From positions 1 to 64,000 of the forward strand of contig JAWZYV010000750.1 of the NCBI GenBank assembly GCA_038373885.1: a stretch of DNA of 64,000 nucleotides, written 5' to 3'. This stretch comes from Cheiracanthium punctorium. Its lineage: Eukaryota; Arthropoda; Arachnida; Araneae; Cheiracanthiidae. Below the pieces are notes generated by a model. The model had not been told where the DNA came from and made no database searches. It saw nothing but the letters and a program-made list of their open reading frames with translations. The position numbers and the translations under genes were made by a program. Below, in pieces: positions 23,689 to 34,782 of the stretch; position 1 is the stretch's first letter; every line of letters begins with the position of its first letter.

Positions 23689-24652
23689 GACACGCGTCTA
23701 GCCCCCGCCCGCCTAACTTTGGAACCATTCAATGCGCATGCCCGTATACTTCCCCAAGATCCGCTCAAGAAATGAATGGTGTCGTCATCTAGTGATTACG
23801 TTTGGAAACTTTGTATTTCTCATAATAATAAGAAATTTTGAAATATTTAGGATTAGCTTTGAACTTGTGTTTATTTTTCCTTTTGTATTATAAAAAAAAT
23901 ACTTCAAATATTTATTCTTTCTGATGATCTTGGAATTACCAATAGCTAATTAATTAAAATTATGTATTAAGTAATTTTTACATAAATTAATTTATTTTTT
24001 TTGATATATTATATAGTAAATAATTTTAGCAGATTTTGGAATATTTAGTTTTAAATAAGAATGGCCTCACACACACAAGCTCGTTTTTATTTTTATATCC
24101 CAAATGTCCCCCATCTAGTGATTACTTTTGGAAACTTTGGTTGTATTTCTCCGTAATAAAAAGAAAATATATTTAAAATAGTTATTCTTTACTGATAATC
24201 TATAATTAGCAATATTGTAGCTGGTTAATATTCCTATACATAAGTCAATTATTTTTAAAATAGTTTATTAAGTAAATGATTTTAGCAGATTTTGAAATAT
24301 TTACCATTGACCTTGAACTTGTTTTTATAGCAGTTTTGTATTTGTGTTAAGATAAAAAAAAAATAATACTGCATATCACCTCCTGCCCCCCCCCCCCCCG
24401 AAATTTAATTTTAGCACGACATATTCCCTTTCAAAAAAATTTTCTGCCTACGGCCTTGGACATACATGCATTTTCTTGAATTTTAGGGGGGGGGGACTGC
24501 CCCCTCCTTTTGTCTGTATATAACTATATAATATTTTATGTATTCTCCAATTTTATACAATCGGAAATTTGTTGAAAGATTATGAAAACTATCTTTACTT
24601 ATTAGATGTTTTAGTTTAATATTTTGAAATTTTAAAAACATCTAACACAAAA
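23689..24652 (+). repeat. Large inverted repeat, left (uninterrupted) arm
   Basis: About 965 bp that recurs in reverse orientation as four pieces: 30086-30938, 32337-32386, 39644-39881 and 42182-42228. Those pieces sum to the same length once a 210-bp difference near 30229-30440 is allowed for. The arm has an internal duplication: the block from CATCTAGTGATTAC...GGAAACTTTG near 23788 recurs near 24112. It shows the empty target sites for the three insertions that split the other arm. Confidence 0.85.
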
Positions 24653-24658
24653 ATGAAT

Positions 24659-25140
24659 TACAGCCGAACCTCGATTTAACGTACTTTGATTTAACGAATT
24701 CTCCAATTTAACGAATATTTTTTCTGTCCCGACAAAAAGGGTGCTAAAATGCTCTGATTGAACGAATTTTTAGCTTTGATTTAACGAACAACAATCGCTG
24801 AAATAAAATTCGCACATAAAACTAAAACTGAATTTTTCGCACACAAAATTAATATACACAAAAAGCTTCGGAAAATTCATGTGCTATCAAAACACAGCCA
24901 CAAAAAAAAAAAAAAAAAAAAAAACACTATCAAGGATTTCTTTCCTAAGTGCCAATAAATATGTACGTATTATGTATTAAGTTTTAAGAACAAGTAACAT
25001 TAAAGAATTTAGATATAATTTTAAAGTTGATCTCCTAACCTATAACTTATAATTTTTAAGCTCCCAGTAAACAATAATCATTCTTTTAACGAACGGAATT
25101 GTGGGTCCCAATCAATTCGTTAATTCGAGGTTCGACTGTA
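24659..25140. mobile_element. pogo/Tigger-like MITE
   Basis: 482 bp bounded by TA, with ends TACAGCCGAACCTCGATTTA and the complement of TACAGTCGAACCTCGAATTA. TTTAACGAA words repeat near the left end. No transposase. It lies directly beside the inner end of the inverted-repeat arm. Confidence 0.8.
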
Positions 25141-27289
25141 TAATAATAAGAGAATTCATGATAATAAACGTAGATGAATAAAACTCCGTTATCCACTCCA
25201 GTAAAATTTGAAGGCATCACGAATAAACAACATTTTTGGGGGGCACTTCATATTTGTTACGGGGAATAAAAATGAATTCAAGCCCACTTGATTTGTCAAA
25301 ATTTATTACGCAATTATAAGTCCCAATATAATAATATTTCTTCGAATATTTATTTCTTATTTCAATAGCTAAAAGCAATGCCAGCTGAGAGAGTACGTTA
25401 AGATTGACCAACCTAGCTATGATGCAATTTATACTGATAGTAGTGTTATTAGATTTTGACAAAGTAGGTAAATAAAATTTTAGATTAAAGAAGTTTTATT
25501 TTTAATCCCGACGTAAAACAATTTTTAGAATTATTTTGCTCAATAATGTACTTAATCCTTTCAATAAATGATAAATAGACAATAACTTATTTATATTTAC
25601 ATTAATTACATAAATTAATTCTATTCTATTATTATTATTATTTTTTTTTTTTTTTCACTTTACAAAAGTGATCGGTAATCTTCAGTTTCTTGGTCACACC
25701 ATACCGGTGACTTTACTGATTATTAATTCTGTGGAGTATTGCATTTGATAATATTGCCGTGTGTTTTATTAATTTGCTGTTTACGATATATGTATGATCA
25801 AGGATTTTTTTTCAGTAATACAATTGTATAAAAATAAATAATAAAATCGAAAAAGTCATTTCAATAGACATCAGTTTTGAATAATAATTATGATGATTTA
25901 CGATTAAGAAATTTTCTTAAAGAAATAATACTAATTTTTTGTTAGAATAATTTTATTAGAATTCAAAATATTTTTTCTCGAGTGATTTCATTTTTTCCCC
26001 GTTAGTTAGAACTTTAAACTTTGGAAGAAAAAAAAATAAATAAATCTGCCTGCGGCTGAGTATTTTCTTTGTAGTCCTGGCAAATTAGTCCAAAAACCTA
26101 AAATGGGGGGAAATTTCATACAGTTTTGAAACTTTGGGAAAACACTGATTGGAGATTTAGTTGTATGAAACATAAGAGTGTCGGGTCCCGCTTTATATCC
26201 CCCCTCCATCCAACCCCCCCCTTTTTTTTAACCTAAAAAATTATGCTTCTTGGGGAAGAAAAATCACTTTCATTTTAGAATTTTATATAAAAATTATTGA
26301 AAAGACTACTTTTCAGAAAAAAAAAAATCTTTTATCTTTTTTCCTGTTTTTTCGAAACTTTTGAGCTTCGTGAAAGGGTGGGGGAGAGATAACGAGATTT
26401 TCTCTGCGTCTTATAAAGTTCTTCTCGAAGGCCACGTTATTTTTAACTAACAAAAGCTTAAAATAATACAGTATAATTTTATCCATTTCTACTACTTTTA
26501 AATTAAACTTATATTAATATTGATTGATCATATTGTAAAATAAAATAAAATAAACATGATTTATTATCAAAACTGTCTGTAAACTTTGAAAAAATTCTGC
26601 GAACGCTGTTCGTGCGTTCGTCTGCATTATCTCAATCTGGGCAATGTAAATTGAAAAAATGTTCAAAATAAAGTAAGAAAAAAGAACATATTAAGGAAAA
26701 ATTATCTTGGTAATTTTCAAAAAGTTACACTGTTTAAATTTGTATTGTAAACCGCATACCTGTATCATTAAAACTGAAGGAGTTATATTCATTGAATTTT
26801 GAGCACTGTGAATGGTGACTATCTATCAAATGAGGAATGTATTTTTTTGATACATCACAAAAAATGCACAAAATTAGCACTATTGTCAAAAGCAACACAC
26901 GGACCACACAGTAAATTTCATATGATATTTGTATGTATAATGCTTTCTTTAGATTCATGTGTTAAAATAAATTGACAAACATTTGTATTTTTGACATAAG
27001 AAATTCCACCGTCAATTTGTTTGTTCGTTTTTACTGATGAAACAGCCTTTGACGTGGTATGAAAGAGTGGCCTAAGTCAAATTTTTTCGTTCATAGTATT
27101 TCAGTAAAGATACAGCTACGTGGTTTCTTCTAATGGTCTTATGTGATGGAAAATAAAATCTTTCTAATTGTGAAATATTTCTATGTTCACTTATCTCTAA
27201 CAGAGAAAGCATGTTACCACCTTTTTGGGACTACCAGTATATTTAACTATGAATCCTTAATGATTTTAACTATTTCACTTCACTGTACA
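25141..27289. other. AT-rich intergenic DNA
   Basis: No gene or bounded element recognised. Short open frames at 25217-25462, 26006-26209 and 26734-26958 (minus) have no domain. Confidence 0.5.
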
Positions 27290-29788
27290 TCTTATAAATA
27301 AAAATTAAATTCTGTTTGTTTGTTTGTTTGTGGATTTGATTCGTATACAAATCCACAAAAATGGACCTATCGGCCTGAAATTTAGCACAGATATGTAAAA
27401 TAATATAGAATAAATCGTAATCCACTTTAACACTTTGAAAGTCCACCCGTTTCCGGAATTTCAGAGATATTTTATGCTCTCCACGCAAAAAGCTTTCCGT
27501 AATTGTAACCCCTGTAGTGAAAAAAGTGTGAAATAAGGATCGTGGTTGCCATGTGTGGCGATTTTGCCGAATAAAATGTTTTAAATTCTCAAAGTAAAAA
27601 TAAAAGAATAATAATGATTTATTTTTTTTTTAGTTTATATTCGTAAGGTTATTTTTTTTTTTTTAATTATAATATCGTGTGCATGGGAAATCAGAGCAGG
27701 AATGAAATGTTTTATACGCAAAACAATAAGAATTGAAGATTTCCGAGGCTACTGTGTAAAATTTTTTAGTTTGGCGAAAAAAATAAAGTGGCTGAAATAT
27801 CGATTTTGAGTAAGTGAGTTCTAGCGGTTTGCACAGTTTTCGGCTTGGCGCAATTTATTGAGAGCTTAAGGAAATAGATTTTTAAAAACAAGTGCAAAGG
27901 TTTTATTAGAATACAGCGTTAAATTTTAATAATCCGTGAAGAAATAATGCAGTTATTAAGGTAGTGAAAAAAGCGATCAACTTTTCAAGCGATCTAACTT
28001 CAGAATTCTCGCCAATTGAGTACATTGATTTAAGTTGGGGGAATTCCGCCAAATTTCAGAAAATTTAAATCTTCTCATTTAGTACATCGGAGTAACGATG
28101 AATAAAACACATTATACTTGATAATTTTAAAAAATTCGGCTGTATTAAGGGACTCCACTTTTCAAATAAATGCGTGCTTTACTCTTTGGCGTTCGAACCA
28201 TTTCCCATATTGATTGCTGTTAAGTCAATGCTTCGAATGATTCCCTGAAAAAACTCTTGCAAAATGGCGTATGTTGACACTTTGGCGAGGCTTAGATTTG
28301 AAACTGGATTTTATTTGAGACTGGTATATATAATAACACTGGTTATAGATAAAAATGAATGTTGGTATGTGTTTATGAGGTTGTAAAACTCCAGCACCGT
28401 TGCACCATGAAATTTGGTTCACCTAAGTCTTTTATGATGGAGAAAGTTTTTATGCTATCCGTTTTCCTCTAACTTGCCACCAGGTGGCGCAGCACAACGT
28501 CGAATTCTATTCCGTTTAGCTGTTTGCTATGCGAATATCGTCCAACCGATTTCGATGAAATTTGGTACACGCGAATATTAGAACACGGAGAATATTTTTC
28601 ACTATCCATTTTGCTGTAACTTGCCGCTAAATGGCGCTGCAACGCATCAACTTCTATACCGTTCGACCGAACGGCATAAAATTTTTTATACTTACACATT
28701 TGAGCACGAAGAATATATTCTAACTGCGTTCCTTTTGATGTTACTCACCACTAGATGACACTGCAATGCATTATTATTTTAACTCGCCACTAGATGACGT
28801 TGCAGCAGGCCAAATTCTTGACCATTCAAACGGTCGCTATGAAAATCAGTATACATAGCTATTTGACCAATGAGAATATTTTGGCGTTATCCATTTTGCT
28901 ATAACTCGCCATTTGACGGCGCTGTAGCAAATCATTACTTTAATTAACCACTAGATGGCCCTGCAGTGTATCACTTCTTGACTGTGCAAATGATCGTTAT
29001 GAAAATTGGTATACATAGATATTTGAACACGGTCGCTATGAAAATCAGTATACATAGCTATTTGAACAATGAGAATATTTTGGCGTTATCCATTTTGCTA
29101 TAACTCGCCATTTGACGGCGCTGTAGCAAATCATTACTTTAATTAACCACTAGATGGCCCTGCAGTGTATCACTTCTTGACTGTGCAAATGATCGTTATG
29201 AAAATTGGTATACATAGATATTTGAACACGGTCGCTATGAAAATCAGTATACATAGCTATTTGAACAATGAGAATATTTTGGCGTTATCCATTTTGCTAT
29301 AACTCGCCACTTGACGGCGCTGTAGCAAATCATTACTTTATTGAGCCACTGGATGGCCCTGCAGTGTATCACTTCTTGACTGTGCAAATGATCGCTATGA
29401 AAATAGGTATACATAGATATTTGAACACGGGGAAGAGTTTGGCGCTATCCATTTTCCTATAACTTGCCACTAGATGTCGCGTCAACACATGAACTTCAGG
29501 ACTGTCCAGCCGATAGTCATGAAAATTCGTATACATCGATATCTGAATGCGAAAAATATTTTCGCCGTATCCGTTTTGCTAAAACTCGCCACTAGATTGC
29601 GCTACGCCGCATGGCCTTCTGCACCGTACAAACGATTGCCTTGCAATTCGGTATGCATGATTATTGGACACAATATAACGCGATATCCACTTTGCTATAT
29701 CTGTTTATTACAATGAATAGTAATCACCACAAATCGTAATATCAAAAAGTCCATTCATTCCCGTGCGAAGAACGGGTATTTCAGCTAG
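27290..29788 (+). mobile_element. Non-autonomous Helitron with CTCF-like tandem array
   Basis: Begins TCTTATAAATAAAAATTAAA after an A. Ends with hairpin CCCGT-GCGAAGA-ACGGG (29760-29776) and CAGCTAG before T (29789). About 2.5 kb and no Rep/helicase frame. The right half (28470-29690) is a tandem array whose best-preserved part has a 199-bp period (28972, 29171, 29370). Same 3' hairpin as the Helitron ending at 59507, so the two belong to related families. Confidence 0.8.
28470..29690 (+). repeat. Tandem array with repeated CCACTAGATGGCGCTGCAG-like words
   Basis: Units of about 100 bp and higher-order 199-bp units contain GCTATGAAAATTGGTATACA, TTTGAACACG, GGCGTTATCCATTTTGCTAT and, about once per 40-140 bp, a word close to CCACTAGATGGCGCTGCAG (28477, 28624, 28748, 28787, 28909, 28948, about 29108, 29147, 29307, 29346, 29467, 29589). 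That word resembles the CTCF consensus. The best match is CCACCAGGTGGCGCAGCA at 28477-28494. Binding is not shown. Confidence 0.7.
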
Positions 29789-30085
29789 TATTTAATAAAA
29801 GTTGATTTATTTTCATTGTAAGTTTAATGTTGCATTCTACTTTTAAAAAAAAAGTAATGATCAATAGTAGGATTATGTTTTATAATTAATATTTCATTAG
29901 TTATTACATAATTAATTTATTTTAGTTTTATAATTTAAATTTGCTTTAGTTTTATACCAGTGTTTACAGTACTTGTGCATTATTTATTCTATTTTAATTG
30001 ATGATAAGCTATTTGATCTATGTTCTGCAATAGTTTCAATAAAGTGTTCTGCAAAAGTTTCAATAAATTTTTCTTTGAATGCAAA

Positions 30086-30938
30086 TTTTTGTGTTAGATG
30101 TTTTAAAATTTCAAAAGATTAAACTAAAACATCTAATAAGTAAAGATAGTTTTCATAATCGTTCAACAAATTTCCGATTGTATAAAATTGGAAAATACAT
30201 AAAATATTATATACAGACAAAAGGAGGAGACTAGATTACTTAGCGCCACCCCTACAAACATAAATATGTCGCCCCCTTTTACATTATTCCATGCGATGGT
30301 TACATTGCTTACCCATAGGCATAGCCAGGTCGGAAGTTGGGCAAGTACATTTGCCCAAGTGAAAAAATACTCTACGAACTATATAATACAAATTAGGACT
30401 AAAATGTAATCTCGAAGATAGGCGTAACTTATTATGGGTAAGACGGGGCAGTCCCCCCGCCTCCCTAAAATTCAAGAAAATGCATATATGTCCAAGGCAG
30501 TAGGCAGAAAACAAATTTGAAAGGGGATATGTCGTGCTAAAATTAAATTTCGGGGGGGGGGGAGGGCAGGAGGTGATATGCAGTATTATTTTTTTTTACT
30601 TAACACAAATACAAAACTGCTATAAAAACAAGTTCAAGGCCAATGGTAAATATTTCAAAATCTGCTAAAATCACTTACTTAATAAACTATTTTAAAAATA
30701 ATTGACTTATGTAGGAATATTAAACCAGCTACAATATTGCTAATTATAGATTATCAGTAAAGAATAACTATTTGATATATTTTCTTTTTATTACGGAGAA
30801 ATATAATCAAAGTTTCCAAAATTAATCACTAAATGGGGGACATTTGGGATATAAAAAAAAAAAAAACGAGATCGTGTGTGTGAGGCCATTCTTATTTAAA
30901 ACTAAATATTCCAAAATCTGCTAAAATTATTTACTATA
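30086..30938 (-). repeat. Large inverted repeat, right arm piece 1
   Basis: Reverse complement of the inner part of 23689-24652, for example TTGTGTTAGATGTTTTAAAA and ATTGACTTATGTAGGAATAT. It carries about 210 bp (30229-30440) absent from the left arm, with an ATAGGCATAGCCAGG word that suggests another hAT-type insertion. Ends at the Helitron junction. Confidence 0.85.
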
Positions 30939-32336
30939 CTAGGGACCAAGGCCCCCAGACTCGCTACGCTCGCTTTTCGTATGAGGCATTCGGCCCCTAA
31001 TAAGGCTTATTCGTAAAAGACATAATTTCAACAGACAAAACCCGAAGATTGGATCAGATAGAATGTTACTGAGCTACACATTGCTTGGTTCTTGCATGTT
31101 CATTGGTACATAAAAATTTTAACTTCACAGTACAGTAGACCGCATGCATAGCACGGTAGATATTTTGTTACAGGAATCCGTGTTTTACGGGTCCTGAGCT
31201 CTACTCCACCTGGAGTGCGGACTCCGCTTATATTCGCTGATAAAATTATTTGCACTCCTCAGAAACGCAGTGATATTTAATGTTGCCATTCAAAAATACA
31301 TTAATTAGGAGCTAAAGCGTAATAAAATCAGAACATATGTTTCAGCTGTATTTTTGATAATGTAAAACCTATTGGACACCTTGCGAATTTGCCACCCATT
31401 GCGATTTTTCATTATTTGGCGACTTGCGTACATGTAAAGTTAATAAAAGCTACGGAAGAAATAGGATAGCTTGCCACCAATGGCGACTTTTCATTATTTG
31501 GCGATTTACACATGCTCACAACCTATAATTACTGCTCATTTAAGGTTACCGGAAAACCGTTGTCCATATTTTCATTTACATAATCGTTTGCAGATTTGCG
31601 TACTTAGCACCACGAATTATACCATCTCGGCGTGCTGAAAAGTAACCAAAGTGTACTATAACTGCTATAATGGCATAGTTAGTGCCACCAAATATGTCTA
31701 CTGGTAGCCAATACTTCATCTGAACCGAACCGGCTTTAAAATAATCTGCATTTTAATTATTTTTCATTTTCAAGATACTGGATTCTAACATTCTGGAATT
31801 CGAAGTTAAGATTCACCCTGCTTCGAAAGATATCATTTTGCTAAATCGTACCTAATGCCAAGATGGCGCTTTTAAAATCAGTTACAAATGAGTTATTCTG
31901 TTTTGAAAAAACGAATAATCGCTAATTCTAAACTCCTGTTGTCTAAGCGAACTTACTATTTGAAAACTGTCAACTTTGTGTAACACACTTTGAGTTATTT
32001 CTTTCATATACTTTTTAATTTGGCGTAAAATGGGCGTAATTCTAACTCATGTTTGTAAATTTCACGCGATTCTAGATACTTGGAAACGCTTTGTTGCAAA
32101 GGAATGAATGATTTTATGCCAAATCTGGCAACCATTATGTTTATTTTTTCAGTTTTTTATTAATATCTTCTAAAATAATTCGATTTTCGAAATTTAAGTC
32201 AGCTTAGCAGGTTCCTCGGAATTTTTCGAATCTGTGGGCACCTTAATCGAAACTCAAATCCCCACGGTTTAGGAGGAGGTAGGCCAACAAGCTTTGACAG
32301 CGCCAGCGGCCTTTACTTTTTTTTAGAATAGAGAGG
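30939..32336 (-). mobile_element. Helitron-like insertion in the inverted repeat arm
   Basis: The plus strand enters with CTAG (30939-30942) directly after A and leaves before T. The left arm of the inverted repeat shows the undisturbed site ACTATATAATATATC, so insertion was between A and T with no target duplication, as for Helitrons. Inside CTAG there is a GC-rich self-complementary stretch (GGGACC/GGCCCC). The 5' end on the minus strand reads CCTCTCTATTCTAAAA, not the usual TC start. Contains a two-copy repeat (CATTATTTGGCGA at about 31411 and 31491). No protein domain seen. Confidence 0.6.
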
Positions 32337-32386
32337 TAATATATCAAAAAAATAATTATCTTATGTAAAAATTACTTAATACATAA
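32337..32386 (-). repeat. Large inverted repeat, right arm piece 2
   Basis: Fifty bases of the arm left between the Helitron-like insertion and Gypsy copy A; it ends in the target duplication ATAA (32383-32386). Confidence 0.8.
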
Positions 32387-32610
32387 TGTTACGAATTTTC
32401 GGGGCAACCCGCTGCTCTGGGGCTTAAAATGGTTTAAAATTCGTATTCTACGCTTCAAATAGATAAATTTTGCTTTTTGTTGCATCAAAATCGGCCAATT
32501 AGAACCGGAGATACGGAGGTTTCGCTTTCCCATATGTTTTTCTATGGGCTTCTAGAAATCTCGAGAAATATTAGTCCTAGAGCTTAGATCTCTTCACTTT
32601 TGAGGACTTA

Positions 32611-32762
32611 TTTTTGGCGCCAAATTTGGCGATATTTCGCCAAAAGTCGCCAAGCTTGGCGACTTTTTGGTCATTTGGCGCGATTTTCCCAATGGGGCCT
32701 GGAAGTTGTTTTTCCTGCATTAAAAACTCATAATAACCTAACATTTCTCTTCTATGACGTAA
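32611..32762 (+). promoter_or_regulatory. LTR upstream element: E2F-like words and a CRE-like site
   Basis: TTTTGGCGCC near 32612 and ATTTGGCGCG near 32673 fit the E2F consensus TTTSSCGC, with TTTGGCGA and TTTCGCC words between them. TGACGTAA at 32755-32762 is a CREB/ATF-like site. The block is conserved in every LTR in the window. Factor identities are inferred. Confidence 0.4.
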
Positions 32763-32836
32763 TCAAAATTCACGCTTTATGTAGAACCCTCGAGAAATTG
32801 ACTTTTCTGGAAACCTCTTGTACCTCCTGCGTCGGC

Positions 32837-32873
32837 TATTTATAGAAGCGTGCATCGCCCCGAAGAGTCAGTT
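32837..32873 (+). promoter_or_regulatory. LTR core promoter: TATA box and initiator
   Basis: TATTTATA at 32837-32844 stands about 30 nt before TCAGTT (32868-32873), the arthropod initiator, giving a predicted start at A 32870. The LTRs of the older nested element have a different version, CTATAAAT with TTCAGTG. Confidence 0.65.
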
Positions 32874-33310
32874 GCGAGTTGAACATTCAATGTGTGAAGA
32901 GCTCTGAGTACGCTTGTTTTGTGTGAACTGATAGTGCTATAGAAGCTGTGTTTTAGCTTGCTTTGTGAAGATGTTTTTAAAGTGCTGTGTGTAAATTCTT
33001 CATTGCTGTGTCTTAAGGGATAGTGTACTATATCCCTTGAATATTTCCACGGAATTTTTGCCTGTAAAAGTGACTTATTTTGTGTGAGAAATACAGCATT
33101 TGTGAGAGCTTCTGATCCAAGCGGATTGTTAAAAGCACGTTACTGCAAGAATGTGCTTGTGAGTTGTGTGCAGCTGATTGTTCTACGAAGTTCTAGAAGA
33201 AATAAAGTTTGTGTTCTATCCTGACAAGTGACTTTTTTACTTGAACTTTTTACACCAACTTGACTTTAGAACGACGAACCCCAGGAGTAGCAGAGTAATT
33301 CCGCAACATT

Positions 33311-33330
33311 TGGTGTCAGAAGTGGGATTC
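33311..33330 (+). other. Primer-binding site, tRNA-Leu(CAA)
   Basis: TGGTGTCAGAAGTGGGATTC begins 2 nt after the LTR and, from memory of eukaryotic tRNA-Leu(CAA), is the complement of its 3' end including CCA over 20 nt. The copies at 44051 and 47146 read AGAATCGG in place of AGAAGTGG, so they match less well. Confidence 0.75.
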
Positions 33331-33357
33331 TAAAGAAAGAATTTAATTTTCCAGTTT

Positions 33358-34749
33358 ATGGTTTTGACTAGACAAAAAATGGAAGAACAACTTCAAAAGC
33401 TCATGAATATGATGCAAGAAATGAAAGCCGGACAAGACGAGATGAAAGCCGGACAAGACGAGATGAAAGCCGCACAAGAACAGATGAAAGCCGGACAAGA
33501 CGAGATGAAAGCCGCACAAGACGAGATGAAAGCCGCACAAGAACAGATGAAAGCCGGACAAGACGAGATGAAAGTTGGACAAGAACAGATGAAGGCGGAT
33601 TTAGAGAAGAAAATTGAAGCAGGACAGACCGATTTAGAAAAGAAAATTGAAGCCGGACAAGAACAGATGAAAGCGGATTTAGAGAAGAAAATTGAAGCCG
33701 GACAACAAGGAATGAAATTGGGATTGGAGAAAATGGAGACTGCTTTGGAAGAATTAGAGAAATTCGAAAAGAGTGTGCAGGAAAATCAAGAGATAATGGA
33801 GAAAAGAATGTCGCTCATAGAAGAAACTCAAACGAAATATGAACAAAGAATTGAAGGAAAAATAGAAGAAAATGTTAAGGAATTGCAGCAAGATATTTGC
33901 AGAATGCGGGAAGAATGTGAAGCTAAAATTGAAGAAAAATTGGACTCTCTCGTAAAGCTGGGAAAGTTACCCGAAAACATCAGGTTATCTTCACACCGCC
34001 CAGCAGTGAAACTTACTGCCTATGACGGAAAGACTCCCTGGGAAGCTTACAAGACCCAATTTTCGATCGTCGCCAGAGCCAATGGTTGGAGCGAGTCCGA
34101 GAAAGCTAATAAACTGGCCGCTTCCCTTAGCGGAGATGCAATTAATGTATTGCAAACTATCGGAGCGACGAAGATAGGAGATTTTGACGCCCTTGCCAGT
34201 GCCTTGGAGATGAAATTCGGAGAGAAGTGCCAGAAAGAATATAGTAGAATCCAACTTAAGTCAAGGATGCAGAGATCTGGCGAGACCCTTCAAGAGCTGG
34301 CTTCGGACATAGATAGGCTGTGTCATCTAGCCTACATGGACCACCTTGATAATGTCCGAGAAGAAATGGCGGTGCGTCATTTTATTGAAGCCATCCGTGA
34401 TCCAGAAACCCAAAAGGCACTCATGTTGGAGGATTATCAGGATTTGAAATCTGCTCTCGTCTTCGCAATGAAGCTAGAAGCGGCTCAGCGGGCCGTCAGG
34501 AAAGATCGGAATGCTGTTAGAGCTGTCACGGTCCAAGAGGCAGCTGACAAAGACACAGAGAGCGCCGAGAACAGGTTGAAGAGAATTGAAGATCTCATAG
34601 AACGAAAATTAAGATCCGATAGAACGAGAGATGGCCGAAAGAAAGTGAAATGCTGGAAGTGTGGCGTTGACGGCCATGTACTAAAGCATTGTGGTCGAAA
34701 GTCTTATGACCAGCAAGAGAAATCTAAGAACATGAAAGAGGGAAACTAG
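33358..34749 (+). CDS. gag: Gag polyprotein of Gypsy copy A, intact
   Basis: 463 residues, ATG 50 nt after the LTR. Residues 20-78 are heptads of the type MKAGQDE/MKAAQEQ encoded by 21-bp repeats, followed by LEKKIEAG repeats (81-116) and more heptad sequence to about 197: a long predicted coiled coil. Residues 217-385 are the retrotransposon Gag core (TPWEAYKTQF, SLSGDAINVLQ, CQKEYSRIQLKSRMQ). A CCHC zinc knuckle, CWKCGVDGHVLKHC (C432, C435, H440, C445), binds nucleic acid. It assembles the cytoplasmic particle. The frame ends in TAG at 34747-34749, immediately after a slippery heptamer, so Gag-Pol is probably made by -1 frameshifting. The coiled coil is unusually long for this family. Confidence 0.95.
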   Translation: MVLTRQKMEEQLQKLMNMMQEMKAGQDEMKAGQDEMKAAQEQMKAGQDEMKAAQDEMKAAQEQMKAGQDEMKVGQEQMKADLEKKIEAGQTDLEKKIEAGQEQMKADLEKKIEAGQQGMKLGLEKMETALEELEKFEKSVQENQEIMEKRMSLIEETQTKYEQRIEGKIEENVKELQQDICRMREECEAKIEEKLDSLVKLGKLPENIRLSSHRPAVKLTAYDGKTPWEAYKTQFSIVARANGWSESEKANKLAASLSGDAINVLQTIGATKIGDFDALASALEMKFGEKCQKEYSRIQLKSRMQRSGETLQELASDIDRLCHLAYMDHLDNVREEMAVRHFIEAIRDPETQKALMLEDYQDLKSALVFAMKLEAAQRAVRKDRNAVRAVTVQEAADKDTESAENRLKRIEDLIERKLRSDRTRDGRKKVKCWKCGVDGHVLKHCGRKSYDQQEKSKNMKEGN

Positions 34750-34782
34750 GAGGTGGCCATCTCGCGGGGCGGAGGTTGCCAT
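34740..34782 (+). promoter_or_regulatory. -1 ribosomal frameshift signal at the gag/pol junction
   Basis: The slippery heptamer GGGAAAC (34740-34746) is in the right phase for gag (G GGA AAC) and abuts the gag stop TAG. A 6-nt spacer (TAGGAG) is followed by a stem pairing 34753-34763 with 34772-34782, eleven steps including one C-U mismatch and two G-U pairs, around an 8-nt loop. The pol frame is exactly -1 to gag and is open from 34728 through the site. All three parts of a classical -1 signal are present; efficiency is unknown. Confidence 0.8.

Larger units (their letters stand above)
32387..33308 (+). repeat. 5' LTR of copy A
   Basis: 922 bp, TGTTACGAATTTTCGG to CCGCAACA. U3 has a dense block of GGCG/CGCC words (32611-32690). 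R probably begins near 32870 and the poly(A) signal AATAAA is at 33201-33206, placing U5 at roughly 33225-33308. Confidence 0.95.

Noticed and set aside
28470..29690. CRISPR-like array
   Set aside because: Whole units repeat at about 100/199 bp with no short conserved repeat separated by unique spacers, and the setting is a eukaryotic Helitron.
32600..32845. An 81-codon frame repeated in four LTRs (also 38935, 50332, 52312)
   Set aside because: It recurs only because LTRs are copies, begins at TTG with no ATG, and spans the U3 region before the core promoter. No domain.
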